Notes under the pieces: generated by a model
Told to the model about the DNA's origin: nothing
Database searches by the model: none
What the model saw: only the letters and a program-made list of their open reading frames with translations
Translations under genes and position numbers: made by a program
Shown here: one piece after another, positions 21,531 to 33,140 of the stretch
Numbering within the stretch: position 1 is the first letter of the stretch
How the letters are laid out: every line of letters starts with the position of its first letter
Source: Alitta virens
Taxonomy: Eukaryota; Annelida; Polychaeta; Phyllodocida; Nereididae
Assembly: GCA_932294295.1 (NCBI GenBank)
Contig: OW028585.1
Span: forward strand, 14,230,771-14,294,770
DNA length: 64,000 bases
Reading direction: 5' to 3'

Positions 21531-23654
21531 TATAAACAGCATTGCTCCAACAGGACCCAACAGCTTTTACGTAACAAACACACAATACACTAAATCCGAA
21601 TGATCAAGGTCATTGGAAGCTAATCTTCTCATTCCATGGGGTCAAGTTTTGTTCTATGATGGAGATGTGAAAGTCTCTGCCCAGGGGTTCAATTGTCCCA
21701 ATGGCATAGCTTTATCACCAGATGGCAGGTAAGTGAAAATGTGTACAACTTCAAACTTTCCACATATAACACTGCAGATGCAAATGTTACAGTGGGTTCA
21801 CGTAAAGTGCTTATCTTTGCTTATTATTCACATAAAAATTGGCCATCATGACTCATGTTCCTATCTGTTCCATTACACTTACCCTGGTGGTTTTGACTCA
21901 TATATTTATTCCAAATCACAGCACTTGGTTCAAGCATTATACCTAGGAGTTCTCAATATCATGTGTATGTCAACTTAAACACGTCTTCCTTTGGCAGTCA
22001 TACATTTTTTTAAGTTAGTTTTTTACATTATAATTATTAACACAATTTTGCAATGTATATGTTTTGAATGTTCTGTCTTTGTCCTTGTGTTAATTGGTGA
22101 AAAAATTATTTTTTATTGGTGTCATTCTCATCCATGCATGTGTTCTTATACAAATTGGTGATGTATAATTTGCTAATGTTGTGAACAGGATATTTTCATA
22201 ATTATTGAGACTTTCTTTTTCAGAGAAAATATTTGGGGTCAGTGCCTGAAAATGTCAACGTAGACGGGGTGGGAGACCTTTGGGTAGGGGCTCTTCCTGT
22301 GGTTGGTATAGCTTTTGAACATAAGACTGATCCTAAAATGCAGGTCCCATCATTGGTAAGTACAGTATTCTTATGCATGTTTAGACAGAAGCACGCCACC
22401 AGCAAATTTTACAAAGGCTGGCTAGCAGGCTGATATTCAGTTTCTATATGTTTCATAGACAATAAAGTTGTCAGTCTAGGAAACATTCATCTGTTATTCA
22501 TTTTTTCTGACTTACACGCTACTGCATAAGTACTGGTGCCAGCCAGCCCATGGATCATTATTTTCTAAGCCAGCCAGCCAGCCAATTAAATTTACCCAGT
22601 TAGCAACTGTTTTAACCAGCCAGCCAATTCAATTTACCCAGCTAACAACTTTCTTAGCCAGCTGACATTTCTTAGCATTTCTTCCCAGCCAGCTGAGTTC
22701 CAACTAAGCCTACCACCCAGCTGTAAATTTACCCTAACTTTTCCAGCTGGTATTGTTATACTAGGCCAGAAAGGCCTAATAATAGCAAAAATGGAGGCAG
22801 GATGATTCAGGATAATGATTGTCTGTATATTTTGTCATTATTTCTACTGAAGTCTGTTTATGACTGAAAGTGGTAAAATAAATAGATCTAGAAATTATTT
22901 TGAAAAACACTGCAGTTTTTTCTTATGTATCTCTACTTTTGAATGCCAATGAATGCTAGATAATAAAGCGAGATGAGAGGGAGTATATAAAAAAAACAGC
23001 TGTATCACAAGAATTTCCAGTGCAGCTGGGAGACTGCATCTAGCAGGAGCTCACTAGCTGAAGCCTCACTAAGTTGAAAAATAGCAAGCATTGCCACTGC
23101 AGCTGGGAGACTGCAAGCTAGCTAGAGGTCACTAGCTGCCGCCTCAATAAGTTTGAAAATAGCAAGCATCACCACTGCAGCTGGGAGACTGCCAGCAAGC
23201 TAGAAGTCACTAGCTGGAGCCTCAATATTTTGAGAATTTGCCAGCTAGGATGGATCCAGCTGAAGGTTTTGTCTGCTGGCTTATATACCAGCTGGGAATG
23301 ATCCAGCTGGGAGACGGGTGTCAGAGTTACCTCCAGCTGGGAAGATTCCAGCCAGCTGGTGCTTTGATGAATAACAGATAAAAGTGAATAACAGGTCATG
23401 GTGTGATCCTATTTAGATGGGAAGTTATTTCTGTAGTAAGGGCTACCAGTATATAGCTATAGAAGCATCTGCATTTCCAGATTTTGCGATTGCCTATGAA
23501 TGGAAGAAAGGTCACCAAACTTGAATCTGTTGATGAGGAAGACGGTTCAAAACCATCAGCATCAACTTGCGCAGTTTATTACAACAGGGGAATGCTGGTT
23601 GGCAGCATACATGGGAAATTATTATATTGTGATGTGTTGTATCTTGAGACATAG
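21531..23654 (+). pseudogene. Paraoxonase-like exons 6, 8 and 9, left arm
   Basis: Exon 6 (21531-21728), exon 8 (22224-22355) and exon 9 (23481-23654, ending in TAG) keep their splice sites and match the right-arm exons. Exon 7 is gone because the intron sequence from about 22100 was deleted. Exon 6 has a nonsense codon (TGG to TGA at the position of Trp198 of the intact gene). Exons 1-5 are absent in this orientation, and what would be intron 5 leads into the truncated Maverick. A left-only insertion of about 1 kb (22386-23407) sits between exons 8 and 9. It is a non-functional duplicate. Confidence 0.92.
22386..23407. repeat. Left-arm-specific insertion with CCAGCCAG and CAGCTGGGAG repeats
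   Basis: It is absent at the matching place in the right arm (near 47355-47380). The first half is rich in CAGCCAGCCAATT units (22550-22740). The second half has three ~78-bp tandem copies beginning GCAGCTGGGAGACTGC (near 23021, 23099 and 23177). No protein is supported; the frame at 23169-23399 is repeat-derived. Confidence 0.85.
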
Positions 23655-23759
23655 GTTTACCACATTTAAGAAATAAAATCTAATGCTTGATATTTCATAG
23701 TACGCCATCATTGTTTGTTTTAAATCCGGTGAAACATTCTTAAAGGTTTTCTTCCCTAC

Positions 23760-24120
23760 AGGCTAGCTCTGTCTCATATTATGCCAACAGTGGATGGTGA
23801 GGAGTCCAACATAAAGTTTGGTGGCACGAGAAAAATCATATTGGCCTCAGCTTAAACCTCGGCCAAAGCAAATTTTCTGAACCCCACAAAACTCTATGTT
23901 GGACAAAACACTATCCACCATTGCTTATATTCTCCACTCATTGTACTACAGCCATCCAACATACACTGCTCCCATCAAACACCCTCCAGCCATCAAACAT
24001 ACACTGACCAATGATCACCAATCCAACATACACTCAAGCCGTCCTCCAACCACTGCTGCTTTCCAACATACACTCCAGCCGTCCATTCTGATTGGTTCAT
24101 TGTAGCTGAGTTTAGAATAT
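23760..24120 (+). repeat. Dispersed repeat with CCATCCAACATACACT units
   Basis: Similar segments are at 46660-47010 (the arm partner, inverted) and at about 62830-63055. They share ATATTGGC, a TATGTTGGAC block, TCCACTCATTGTAC, tandem ATCCAACATACACT words and TTCTGATTGG. Open frames here are driven by the repeats. Confidence 0.7.
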
Positions 24121-25038
24121 TAGATAATTTAGTTTCAAGAATAACGTAATGTGAATGTTTATTTTTTATTTTTTTTTATTGTTTATCGATTAAAGCCACT
24201 TTTTCTAAATGCTTGACAACATCACAATAGGGAAGAGTACAGTTACAGATATATCATAATATAAAAACAACTGTGAGTTTGTATTATTGTGATCTTTGCC
24301 GCTAGATGGCCTACAGTGAACTAACAGGTGCTGTCATCTGTTGAAAGTTCGGAACTTGCTTATTATAATAAACCATGTTGCCAGCAAGTTTCAATAGATT
24401 AGCTTATGATTACCAGACGCTCACAATAATACAACCTCACGGTAATGCAACAGAGCACTACATGTAATAAAAATAAAATGTAAATGTAATAAAAATAAAT
24501 TGGTGGAAATGTAGAAAATTATGACGAGTAATTCTTATGTATCACAGTAAGCAGACATTACTGCCATTTCACTAACCACGTACAGTTTTACACAGTGCTT
24601 TCTTCACTCATATTCAGGGTTGTAGAAAAACAGCCTTGTTAAATTGGTAGTGAGCACTTCTGTCCATCAGTTAGGTCATTTTGCATTTGCATATGTGCAT
24701 TTGGCTGTTTGATAGGCTGATCAACATTAAGCAGCTCACTGAAGTGCAGACATCTACTCAGCTGCTCAGTCAAAACCATGTCCAATTTAGAAATATTGTG
24801 TTCAATTTAATATTTAAAATAATTAAAGATAAGTGTGTTATAATATTAAGAATATTATTAATAAATATATTTAAAACTATTTTTTAGCATTTTCTGACAT
24901 TGAGGCCTATGAGATATGAACAGAATGAGGGGCCACATGCTTCTGTACCATTTGTATTTGCTGTTGAATTTAAACAACTATGGACAAAACAAGGCATAAT
25001 ATGGGATACCCATTGTCACCATTGTTTTTTTCCGGAAT
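24121..25038. other. Spacer between paraoxonase remnant and GRL gene
   Basis: No gene is seen. It matches the inverse of about 45739-46655. The short frame at 24681-24887 and its mirror at 45880-46086 have no recognisable family. Confidence 0.6.
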
Positions 25039-28000
25039 TTAGCCAAACTGCTGTACAACAATAAAGTATGATAAGATGACTCCCAGTAGCTGAAAATGTA
25101 ACAATAAGAAAAATTACAAAAGTGCTTGTAAAAGAACATGAAAACATATCAAAAAAATTTACAGCTCCATGTTCTGTGTGGCCCATAACTAAATTGACAA
25201 TGTCATCAAAATGTAATATATATTATCATAATTAATTCAACTTACTGTAGTGATTGTTGGTTTGTCAATATACATAAAACCCATAAGTGATATTCCTCGA
25301 AACTCCTTAACTTCTTCAATAAGTCTGTCAAGCTGTGACACAAATGTATAGATGTGGATTAATACACTTAATCACAAATTTAGATCTTGACTGTGGGTTC
25401 GGAAACAACATTTATAATTATTTTGTCCATTTGGAATTTTAAGATAATAATTTATAGCCAAATTCCTAGACTTTGAAACTAAACTCCAGATGACACAATG
25501 TGAATCCATGAATCTCATTGGCAGCCAATAGGAAAGCTTAGCCTGGCAGCCGTCCTGCCATTTTTTGCGGTATTTTGCAACATGTTGAAAAAATATTGTC
25601 TGGACAGTATACACGCATCAGTGCCAACCATCACCATTTCACATTATTGAAAATGAGTAATTAGGTTTTGATGACTAAGTTATACAGTGATAACATTAAC
25701 AATTCTTAAGAAGCAGAAGTTAAAATTGCATGAAAATGATGATTGTTGAAAAACAAGAGCATGTCAAGGTTTTTCATAGTGTGTGCACATATTAATTGTC
25801 AGCATAGAAAAGACTTTGATGGGAGGAAGGCTGTAAAGCCATGTGCACATGTAATCCCACGAAAATTACAAGCTCAGCTGCATTGCCCTCATTTTGCAAA
25901 GTTGCAAATGAGGACAATGCTTGCTTGGCTATATGAGAGTAGGACTCACATGAAAACATCTGAAATTTTGTTTCCATGTCCATCAAATCTGAGCAAAAAC
26001 TCAAAAGATATAACATCTAATCACACTTAATAAAAAGTTGAGATTTATGGCTATCACAACATTTATATATATCTATTGTATAGTGTACATTTTTTAATCC
26101 AAACACATTCAAATGAAAATTTCAAGAGCCCCAGAAACTAAAGGCTGCAATCACAGTGATGTCATAGGAATCATAGCATGTAATGCCAATATATAATTTT
26201 CAGTCTATTGTGGTGTATTTTCGAATTTCATAATTTTGTGTGGCCCTAGATTGCATTCCAAATCGTTCAGCAATGGCGTGATGTTGGCAACGTCAAAACG
26301 ATGCTGTACCCACAGTGGCCTATATAGAAACGATGCTGACCCGATTTGGAATGCTATCTGAAGCCTACTTTTTGCTACTTGATCATACCATGTAATAAAA
26401 GAATAGCCTACGATGCATTCCAACAGTTTTTCAGTACTATTCTTAATAATATATAAACTTAGTCTTGAAGTGAATGAGTGTAGTTTTAAGCAAATTAAAA
26501 AGTTTGTCGAACACAGAGTAATCATTGTACAAAAACAAGTAATTCCTAGTAAATTTTGTTTCTATTATTTTTATGATAACAATTACACATTTGGTGATAT
26601 TCCCAGATAGCTTGTCAAATCAGCTGGACGTTGGCCTGATGTGGGCCACGTTGAACTAACTTTAGGCTAACATTGGACCAACATAGCATGTTATCAGGTA
26701 AATTTAGTTTATTAATTTTTTTTTGTGTGTTGGACACAGGATAAAAAAATTATTAAAGGAAACAAAGGGCATCATATGTGTCAAGTGATGAAAAAACTTG
26801 CCTGAATCAAATGTTGGTCTGGCAAATTCCGAACTTCCAACGACTTTAGAACTTCAAGAGAAAGCCTGGCCTGATGAAGTAATTATCATAAACAAAATGT
26901 TAACATATGATAGTTTACTTCGATCTACGAGTCAAAATAACATAGCGATGTTAGTCAGACGTCGGGTCGAACTGACAAGATATGTAATCTGAGATTGTCT
27001 GAGAAACTATCTATTTATTGTAATTCTCTGTATTGCATTTTTTGTGATCTCAATGCTACTGGTCTGTCATTTAGTCAGCTTAATAACCAGTCACAATTGG
27101 CATATGTAATGCTTAGATAATCATGAGTCTTGGAGTCTATAGAATGTAGCACACACATTCACCTGAAGAGTGGAGTCTTTTACTGGCCTCAGTATAGACA
27201 CTATGTGCAAGGCATCTTCATTTCAACATCCAGCTGAGATGTAGCTCAAGAAGAGTGCCTAGGCAATGATTTGAATCCATGGAGGGCTTCAGATGAGCTG
27301 GCCAATGCGTTACAGCCAAATTCATAGAGTTGGAAACCTGTCTCCTAGACTTGGAAGGTAAACTCCAGATGACGTCATGAGAATTTAGGACTCTCATTGG
27401 CTGAGGGCCTGTCATAGCCAGTTAGAGTGCAGGATTCACATGACATCATCTTGAGTTTAGCTTTCAAGTCCCAGCAATTCATTTCCAACTCGATAATTTC
27501 TTGTTGTGTCGAGAAGGTTTTAAGTGTTGATATCCTGCATTCATTGGCCTTAACACTGTATGGAATTACCTTTTGGAGTGCACATGCTGAATGAAATTAC
27601 CTTTTGTAACAAGTAAATCGGTCCATGCAAAACTGCTCCAAGTTGTACCACGAATGATGCCAATCCTCCACCAATTACAAGCAAATATGAACTGTCACGC
27701 AATGCCGCAGAGGAAAGAATACAAATTAAAGCCATGTAACCGACTAAGTTGACAGCATAAATCATACCAAGCCTCTGCGCATGTTTTTCCGTGACCTTGC
27801 ACAAATCTTGATATCTTAAACGGATCCTGTAATAAAAAAAGGTAAGTCAAACATTCATTATCATAGAACAATGGGGAGAAAAAAACCCAGAGGGCACTGC
27901 TACCAAAGCATACATGGCATAAATAGATGATTTCATCATTTATTGCAACAACATATTTGATGTCAATGTTTATCTGCTTCTGAGCCAGTGACATCTTTAC

Positions 28001-29138
28001 AGCAATGAAGGCAGTATTCACACCATATTATCACAGTGTAGTATGTCACCATTTCTATCCTTCCTTGCTTTGTATTGATATAAATTCGAATTTATTTTGA
28101 AGTGGACTAAGGTAATAGTATTAGTAATAGATATCTTTCTATAATATATTATAATCTTTCTTGTGAAAGTCCATCAGTATGAGTTCTTTCTTTGCATATT
28201 TTTTTTCTAATTTTTGTCTCACTCATCTTGCCATAATTTTTCATGTAACTTTTGGTCTCAAAATAACTTTGACCACCAGGCATCATTATGTCAAATGATG
28301 TGTTCCTTGTATAGTTTTTGAAATATAGAATCATCAAGCGTGTAAATTGATCTGCATTAAAGTTTTGGCCTATGGGGGGGGGGGGGTTGACTTCGATCTC
28401 CAACCTTTCCATAAGCGTCTTCTAGTATGGGTCTTTATACATCAGTAGACCTTCTTACCTTTCGAGATCAGCTACAGTGGTTTTCTCCAGATAGGTCACC
28501 ATGGTAACAATTTCTTCATTAATATGCTCAAACGATGTTGCCATTATAAAGCAGGATGTCATTGAATACAATGCAATGGAAAATGCTGGGAAAGTAAGGA
28601 AGAAACTAAAGACACAATTGAAAGCATTGACACAGGTATAAGTGCGATTGAACCAGGTAAGAATGTTTGTCGTTGAGTTTTGCATCACAGTGCCAGAAAG
28701 ACAACTTTCAAAGGCTGATGTGTCTTGAACTATGAAATACAAAGATCCTAGGGCACTCCATAATAATATGTAAATTGCCATGCCTGTAATGGTACATTTG
28801 AAACGTTTGGAGAGCGGAAAATTGAAACGGAATATGGCTTCCCGTAGGTAAAAAGGATGCTTGAAAGAGACAATAAAAAATAATAAAGATGTGCTGCTTC
28901 CTATTATGTAGGACAAAAATGCTGGAATATGCCACACCACTAATTCTAAATAAGGTGGAGAATATACACAAATGGTGTACAGTATGAGAATGCTCATCAT
29001 AATGTTTAGCAATGTAACACAGCATGAGTATATAACAAGACATATATTCGAACAACGTAGGGGTTTAAAACCCCTGTGGACTTTACCAAATATAACAAAA
29101 ATCCTGTTAAACAAAATCATGACTTCATGCAATTCCAT
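25039..29138 (-). CDS. Gustatory-receptor-like seven-helix protein, left copy
   Basis: Five exons give 370 residues: 29138-28459, 27826-27601, 26870-26802, 25332-25246 and 25089-25039, all in phase. Four helices fall in exon 1 (about residues 31-58, 64-92, 114-137, 169-200), two in exon 2 (246-270, 275-300) and the last in exon 5. The C-terminus reads Ser-Tyr-Phe-Ile-Val-Val-Gln-Gln-Phe-Gly, close to the Thr-Tyr-(hydrophobic)-Gln-Phe signature that ends insect gustatory receptors and animal GRL proteins. Asn-Ser-Thr and Asn-Arg-Thr sequons lie in the loop between helices 3 and 4, the outer side in the GR topology (N-terminus inside). Members form ligand-gated cation channels in insects; the ligand here is unknown. 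Exon 3 ends in a GC donor. It differs from the right copy at 5 of the 227 residues in the first frame. Confidence 0.8.
26245..26360. mobile_element. MITE, CAGATAGCATTCCAAATCG family, left arm
   Basis: 116-bp member in GRL intron 3 with complementary ends (TTGCATTCCAAATCG and CGATTTGGAATGCTATCTG). The mirror copy is at 44422-44537. Confidence 0.8.
27130..27440 (-). mobile_element. Decayed tRNA-derived SINE in GRL intron 2
   Basis: It shares CTCAGTATAGACACTATG, GTGCAAGGCATCTTCA and AGAAGAGTGCCTAGG with the 6300-6519 SINE. An adjoining CCAAATTC-TAGA-AAACTCCAGATGACG part recurs at about 25430-25600. The mirror copy is at 43320-43640. Confidence 0.65.
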
Positions 29139-30747
29139 GCCTAGGATGACAAATATGGTAAAAATTATATCCCTTATCTGTTATTATATTGTATTAAATT
29201 GATCGTAGGAGTGATATCTATATACTTGTATATCCTATGGTTATCTTTCAAGCAATTGCCAGCTGTTTGATGCTTTGTACATATGCATTCTCTGCCATTA
29301 GTGGTGATCAGTATGAAACAGAATAAGTAGCATTAATGATTTAAGCGAAATTTGTGTAATATGTGGCTTGGCAATATTTGACTTAAGTCAGAGTTTGCTC
29401 ATTGCATTAATAATTTGTTCTGACTCATGACTTTAATGTTTGTCCTTCATGTTCCTAATGGATGTAATGGGAAAGTAGCAGGAAATATATGTGTAAAAAG
29501 CATTGTTCTTGTTTGTGTTATGCTTCTATACAGATTAATGTGCATAATACTGATTGTCATAAAATGTTGGTAAACAATTCAAACTCTTGCTACTAATGCA
29601 CATGTGATACATACACTCACCAGTGCAATTTAGCAATAAGTACGCCGTTGAAAAAATCGTCATGTAAGCCAGACAGTGGACGGAGCCTGAAGCATACGCA
29701 AGAAATCGAGGAATATTTGTTGCAGTCTGGTCTCACATCAACCATGCATAGACATGATATCAAGTGCACATTCTCGCACATTTGAATTGTGGATATGCAG
29801 CACTGAGCATATCCACACGCATTGATATGCGTCCTCGCGTAGAGCGTGTATAGGCGCTTGAGTGTACTTATTTAATATTGCGCAACCATGCACATGCGTT
29901 CTGTTCATGCAGCTGCCTGTTTATCACATACACGAGTGCCCTGTTTGTCACATACAGCGCACTGTTTGTCACATACATGATCTGCACTAATTGTACACAC
30001 TGAGTATTTAGGCCCACGACGCCTCACTGACTTCGACCACGGGGTTTTACTTGTATCTATTAGAAACCTTTCATGCATACATTAGGCCTTAGTATACAAA
30101 ATATAACATGTATATCATATTTTAGGCCTAATAATACTATACAATTATTGCACAGTGGCGAGTGCATTATGTGTTTTTATGGAATCTCGACAACTGATAA
30201 TATCCGTTGTCGAGGTTCCATAAAAACACATACTGCACGAGACACTGCAGTAATTGTTAGATTATATGGCCTTTCAATTTACACAAGTGAAAAATAGGGC
30301 TGTCAGTTTTCATCCAATGTTTTTAATTCAAAGCTCTGAAACCAGAGACGACTTTCATTCTCATTATTTGACTTTTGGAAATCAATTAGATGAATTATAG
30401 ATGGGCACTATCTTTTGTTTTGGTTACATTGTGAGACAAGAGATACATACACCCTCAAATGTTATGTACACCTCGACCTCGTTGCACATTAACATTTCCG
30501 GGTGTACATATCATCATGTCCATGCAACTTAGGCACGACCTAGTATTTACAGCCATAAAGGCCATATAGAGTTGTACTGTACAAAGTTTCGTAAGGGTAA
30601 GTGAGTTGTGTTAGAGTTCAGCTCTGGAAACGAATGTGTGTGTTAGAGTTCCGCTCTGGAAGTGCAAGTGTAACACCTGCCCTCCTGCTTGTCGGAGGAA
30701 CACTGAACAGATTTAATGATGCCTGTGTGCTATGTGGGATCTTGCAG
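29139..30747. other. GRL upstream region, left arm
   Basis: No gene. It matches 40038-41614 inverted and, in part (to about 30080), the third copy at 15525-16464. It contains the 77-bp foldback at 30162-30238 and a TGTGAGAC-type foldback at about 30430-30525. GGGATATAATTTTT lies about 25 bp before the GRL start codon and could be a weak TATA element. Confidence 0.55.
30162..30238. repeat. 77-bp near-perfect palindrome
   Basis: The arms GTGCATTATGTGTTTTTATG and CATAAAAACACATACTGCAC flank CTCGACAAC and GTTGTCGAGG. Only a few loop bases and one or two mismatches break it. The mirror copy is at 40515-40591. Confidence 0.9.
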
Positions 30748-30874
30748 GGCAGCTTGTAGTGTTTGTGGTAAATCATCCTGTGGGAACTTGACAATGTGGA
30801 TTGCTTTATCTGGAACGACAAGCGAAAAAAACCCTCATGCATAATAAGACTATCACACATCCTGTATTTTCACT
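30748..30874 (+). pseudogene. Paraoxonase-like exon 5, left arm
   Basis: It matches exon 5 of the intact gene (59192-59321), with acceptor TTGCAG and donor GTAAGT preserved. A small deletion after Val-Gly-Thr brings a stop into frame. It reads toward the exon 6 and exon 7 fragments in the spacer, so these three are one broken gene piece. Confidence 0.88.
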
Positions 30875-31613
30875 GTAAGTACACATAATTAAATTATCCT
30901 TTGTCAATGCCAAATGCAGATCGCTGATTGGTCGAGAGCTGATTGACGTATTTCTGTATTCATTAAATGGTCCGTTAAGCCACACTCTCTCCACTGCTAT
31001 TTCTCAAATGATGTCATCCGCAGCATTCGAGCTCAGCACTCTCATCATGCTAGTTCACCAAAAAGCAATGTTTTTGTTGTGCATTGCTTTACATTTTTGC
31101 CTGTATCTCCTTTGAGAGGGGAGTTTAATAAAAACCCTGGTGTCTACACATTCCAAATAAAATAAGAATTCAACGAACAGGTCAATTTTATTTCTTTGAC
31201 ACTCAGAAGCTGAGAAAATAATAATTATTAACATCCTTGTTCGACCGCAATTTTCACTGTGGATCCAACACAGCTCGAAAATGATCGCGGCAGAGTCCAG
31301 TTTGTTTCTTCCTAAATGTTTTTGTTGTTTGGAAAGGACAAAGGATAACATCTTTATCACATGTTGATATTTTGAGAATACAGGAATTTATTCCACTCAG
31401 TTGTGATATTTCACTCAGCCTTTGGGTGCGTTAAATATGATTGCTTCATGGAATAAACTCCTGTATTTTCAAAATAAATGTGATAAATAGTAATATTAAA
31501 AAGATGATGGTGACTACTATATATACTGCATTGGTGTCATATGGTCATTGGTGTCATCATATGATGGATAATGATATCACAACCTATCAAATTGTGCTGG
31601 CTTATATTACAAG
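30875..31613. other. Intron-5-like sequence, inner end of left arm
   Basis: No gene. The minus-strand frames at 30806-30994 and 31055-31360 recur exactly as mirror frames at 39791-39979 and 39425-39730, but that follows from the duplication and no family motif is present. Confidence 0.6.
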
Positions 31614-32233
31614 GAATTTGGTATAAATTATTATGGAGTCTAAGCAGCGAAGGATAATTTGCAGATGTTCCTTTCATTGTTAAGGATTTGCTCTGTTTAT
31701 AAATCATATGTGTAAACAGAAACGATTCAAATTGTGCAATGATATGAAATGTCTAATTTCCATGTCACCTGATTTCTATATACTTTATCACTTTAATCAT
31801 GTTGTTACAGTTGGTAGAATTGATGTGTATACTTTTCCTGTCTTCTTCCACTAAACAAAACTGCATTGATGAGTCATTCAGAGTCTCACTCCTACATGTT
31901 TTACTATAGCTGGTCTATCCCATGATGACTCATATGGTAGTTATGATTCCTCTTTGGGCAATTGAAAGGTCAATCACTGTTACCTGGGGTTCTATCAACA
32001 GAGGGCAGGTGGTGTCAACGTAGCTAATCCTTGTCATACGTAACAAGGTTCAGTGAAACTAGGTCATGAATGCAAGTATGAGTGATGAAGGAGAGCTGAA
32101 ACTCCAACACAAAATATAAGTTCATGTATCAGCAATGACTGATCAAGTGCAATTTTCACGAACACAAACTTACATATTTATCGATTCTCTCAACTGTAAT
32201 ATCATACACAGCTATTTCTTTTAAAATTTTCAG

Positions 32234-32400
32234 TTTAAACAGCATTACTACAATGCGACCCAACAGCTTTTATGTAACAAGCACACAATACAATAAATCC
32301 AAATGGTCAAGGTCATTGAAAGCTAATCTTGTCATTCCATGGGGTCAAGTTTTGTTCTATGATGGAGATGTGAAAGTCTTTGCCCAGGATGGCATGTGGG
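32234..32400 (+). pseudogene. Paraoxonase-like exon 6 fragment
   Basis: The acceptor TTTTCAG is kept and the Asn-Leu-Val-Ile-Pro-Trp-Gly-Gln-Val-Leu-Phe-Tyr stretch is clear. The part carrying the calcium-ligand Asn (Pro-Asn-Gly-Ile in the intact exon) is deleted after Phe-Ala-Gln. It is more diverged than the copies in the arms. Confidence 0.88.
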
Positions 32401-32830
32401 TGCCAATGTGTACAACTTTGAACTTTCCTCATATAACACTTCAGATGCAAGTCTTACAGTGGGTTCACGTAAAGTGCTTATCTTTGCTTATTATTCACCT
32501 AAAAATTGGCTATCATGACTCATGTTCCTATCTGTTCCATTACACTTACCCTGGTGGTTTTGACTCATCATAGATGAGCACTGTAGTCACTGTAATATTT
32601 ATTCCAAAACACAGCACTTGGTTCAATCATTATACCTAGGAGTTCTCAATATCATGTGTATGTCAACTTAAACACGTCTTCCTTTGGCAGTCATACATTT
32701 TTTTAAGTTAGTTTTTACATTATAATTATTAACACAATTTTGCAATGTACTTTTGATGAGAATATATATGTTTTGAATGGTTTTCTGTCAATGTCCTTGT
32801 GTTAATTGGTGAACAAATTACCAAGAGGAA

Positions 32831-33125
32831 TGTTACACATTGCACAAGCAGCTGTGTTGACTGTTGTCTTTGTTGTCACAGTTTTCTAAGTTGTTGTAAA
32901 TCCACTTCCTTGCAAGGCAAAGGCATTCTCATGTGGGCCTTCAAGGTGAAAGGAGATAGGTTTAAATGGACAATATTTTGTGATACTGAAAAACTATGGA
33001 AGAATTTGTGTATGGAATATTTAGATAAGGTCAACTATATTAATAAGCCATTCTCTTGAGGTGTGAGGTCCAAAAATTGTAGAATGCTGCACATGTTTAT
33101 TCACTGTGAATAAACATCAGCAACA
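32831..33125 (+). repeat. 5' LTR
   Basis: Starts TGTTACACATTGC and ends about CAGCAACA. The 3' boundary is inferred from the TG...CA rule and the start of the internal region, since the 3' LTR copy diverges after TTTATTCA. Confidence 0.8.
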
Positions 33126-33140
33126 TCATAGTGAACCATC

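Larger units (their letters stand above)
16626..31613 (+). repeat. Left arm of a ~15-kb inverted duplication
   Basis: The arm is the reverse complement of 39188-54073 along its length. Paired positions sum to about 70460-70800, the drift reflecting indels. Paired landmarks include capsid (17307 with 53376), PC4 start (19415 with 51049), paraoxonase exon 6 (21531 with 48970), GRL start (29138 with 41615) and paraoxonase exon 5 (30748 with 40037). Left-specific changes: a ~1.0-kb insertion at 22386-23407, loss of the paraoxonase exon 7 region, and a ~217-bp deletion in the integrase/minor capsid boundary near 18220. Confidence 0.97.

Noticed and set aside
27695..28021. 108-residue minus frame and mirror at 42704-43060
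   Set aside because: Spans GRL intron 1 and exon 2 in the wrong frame.
31055..31360. 101-residue frame with an exact-looking mirror at 39425-39730
   Set aside because: Conservation is explained by the young inverted duplication; lies in paraoxonase intron-like sequence with no family motif.
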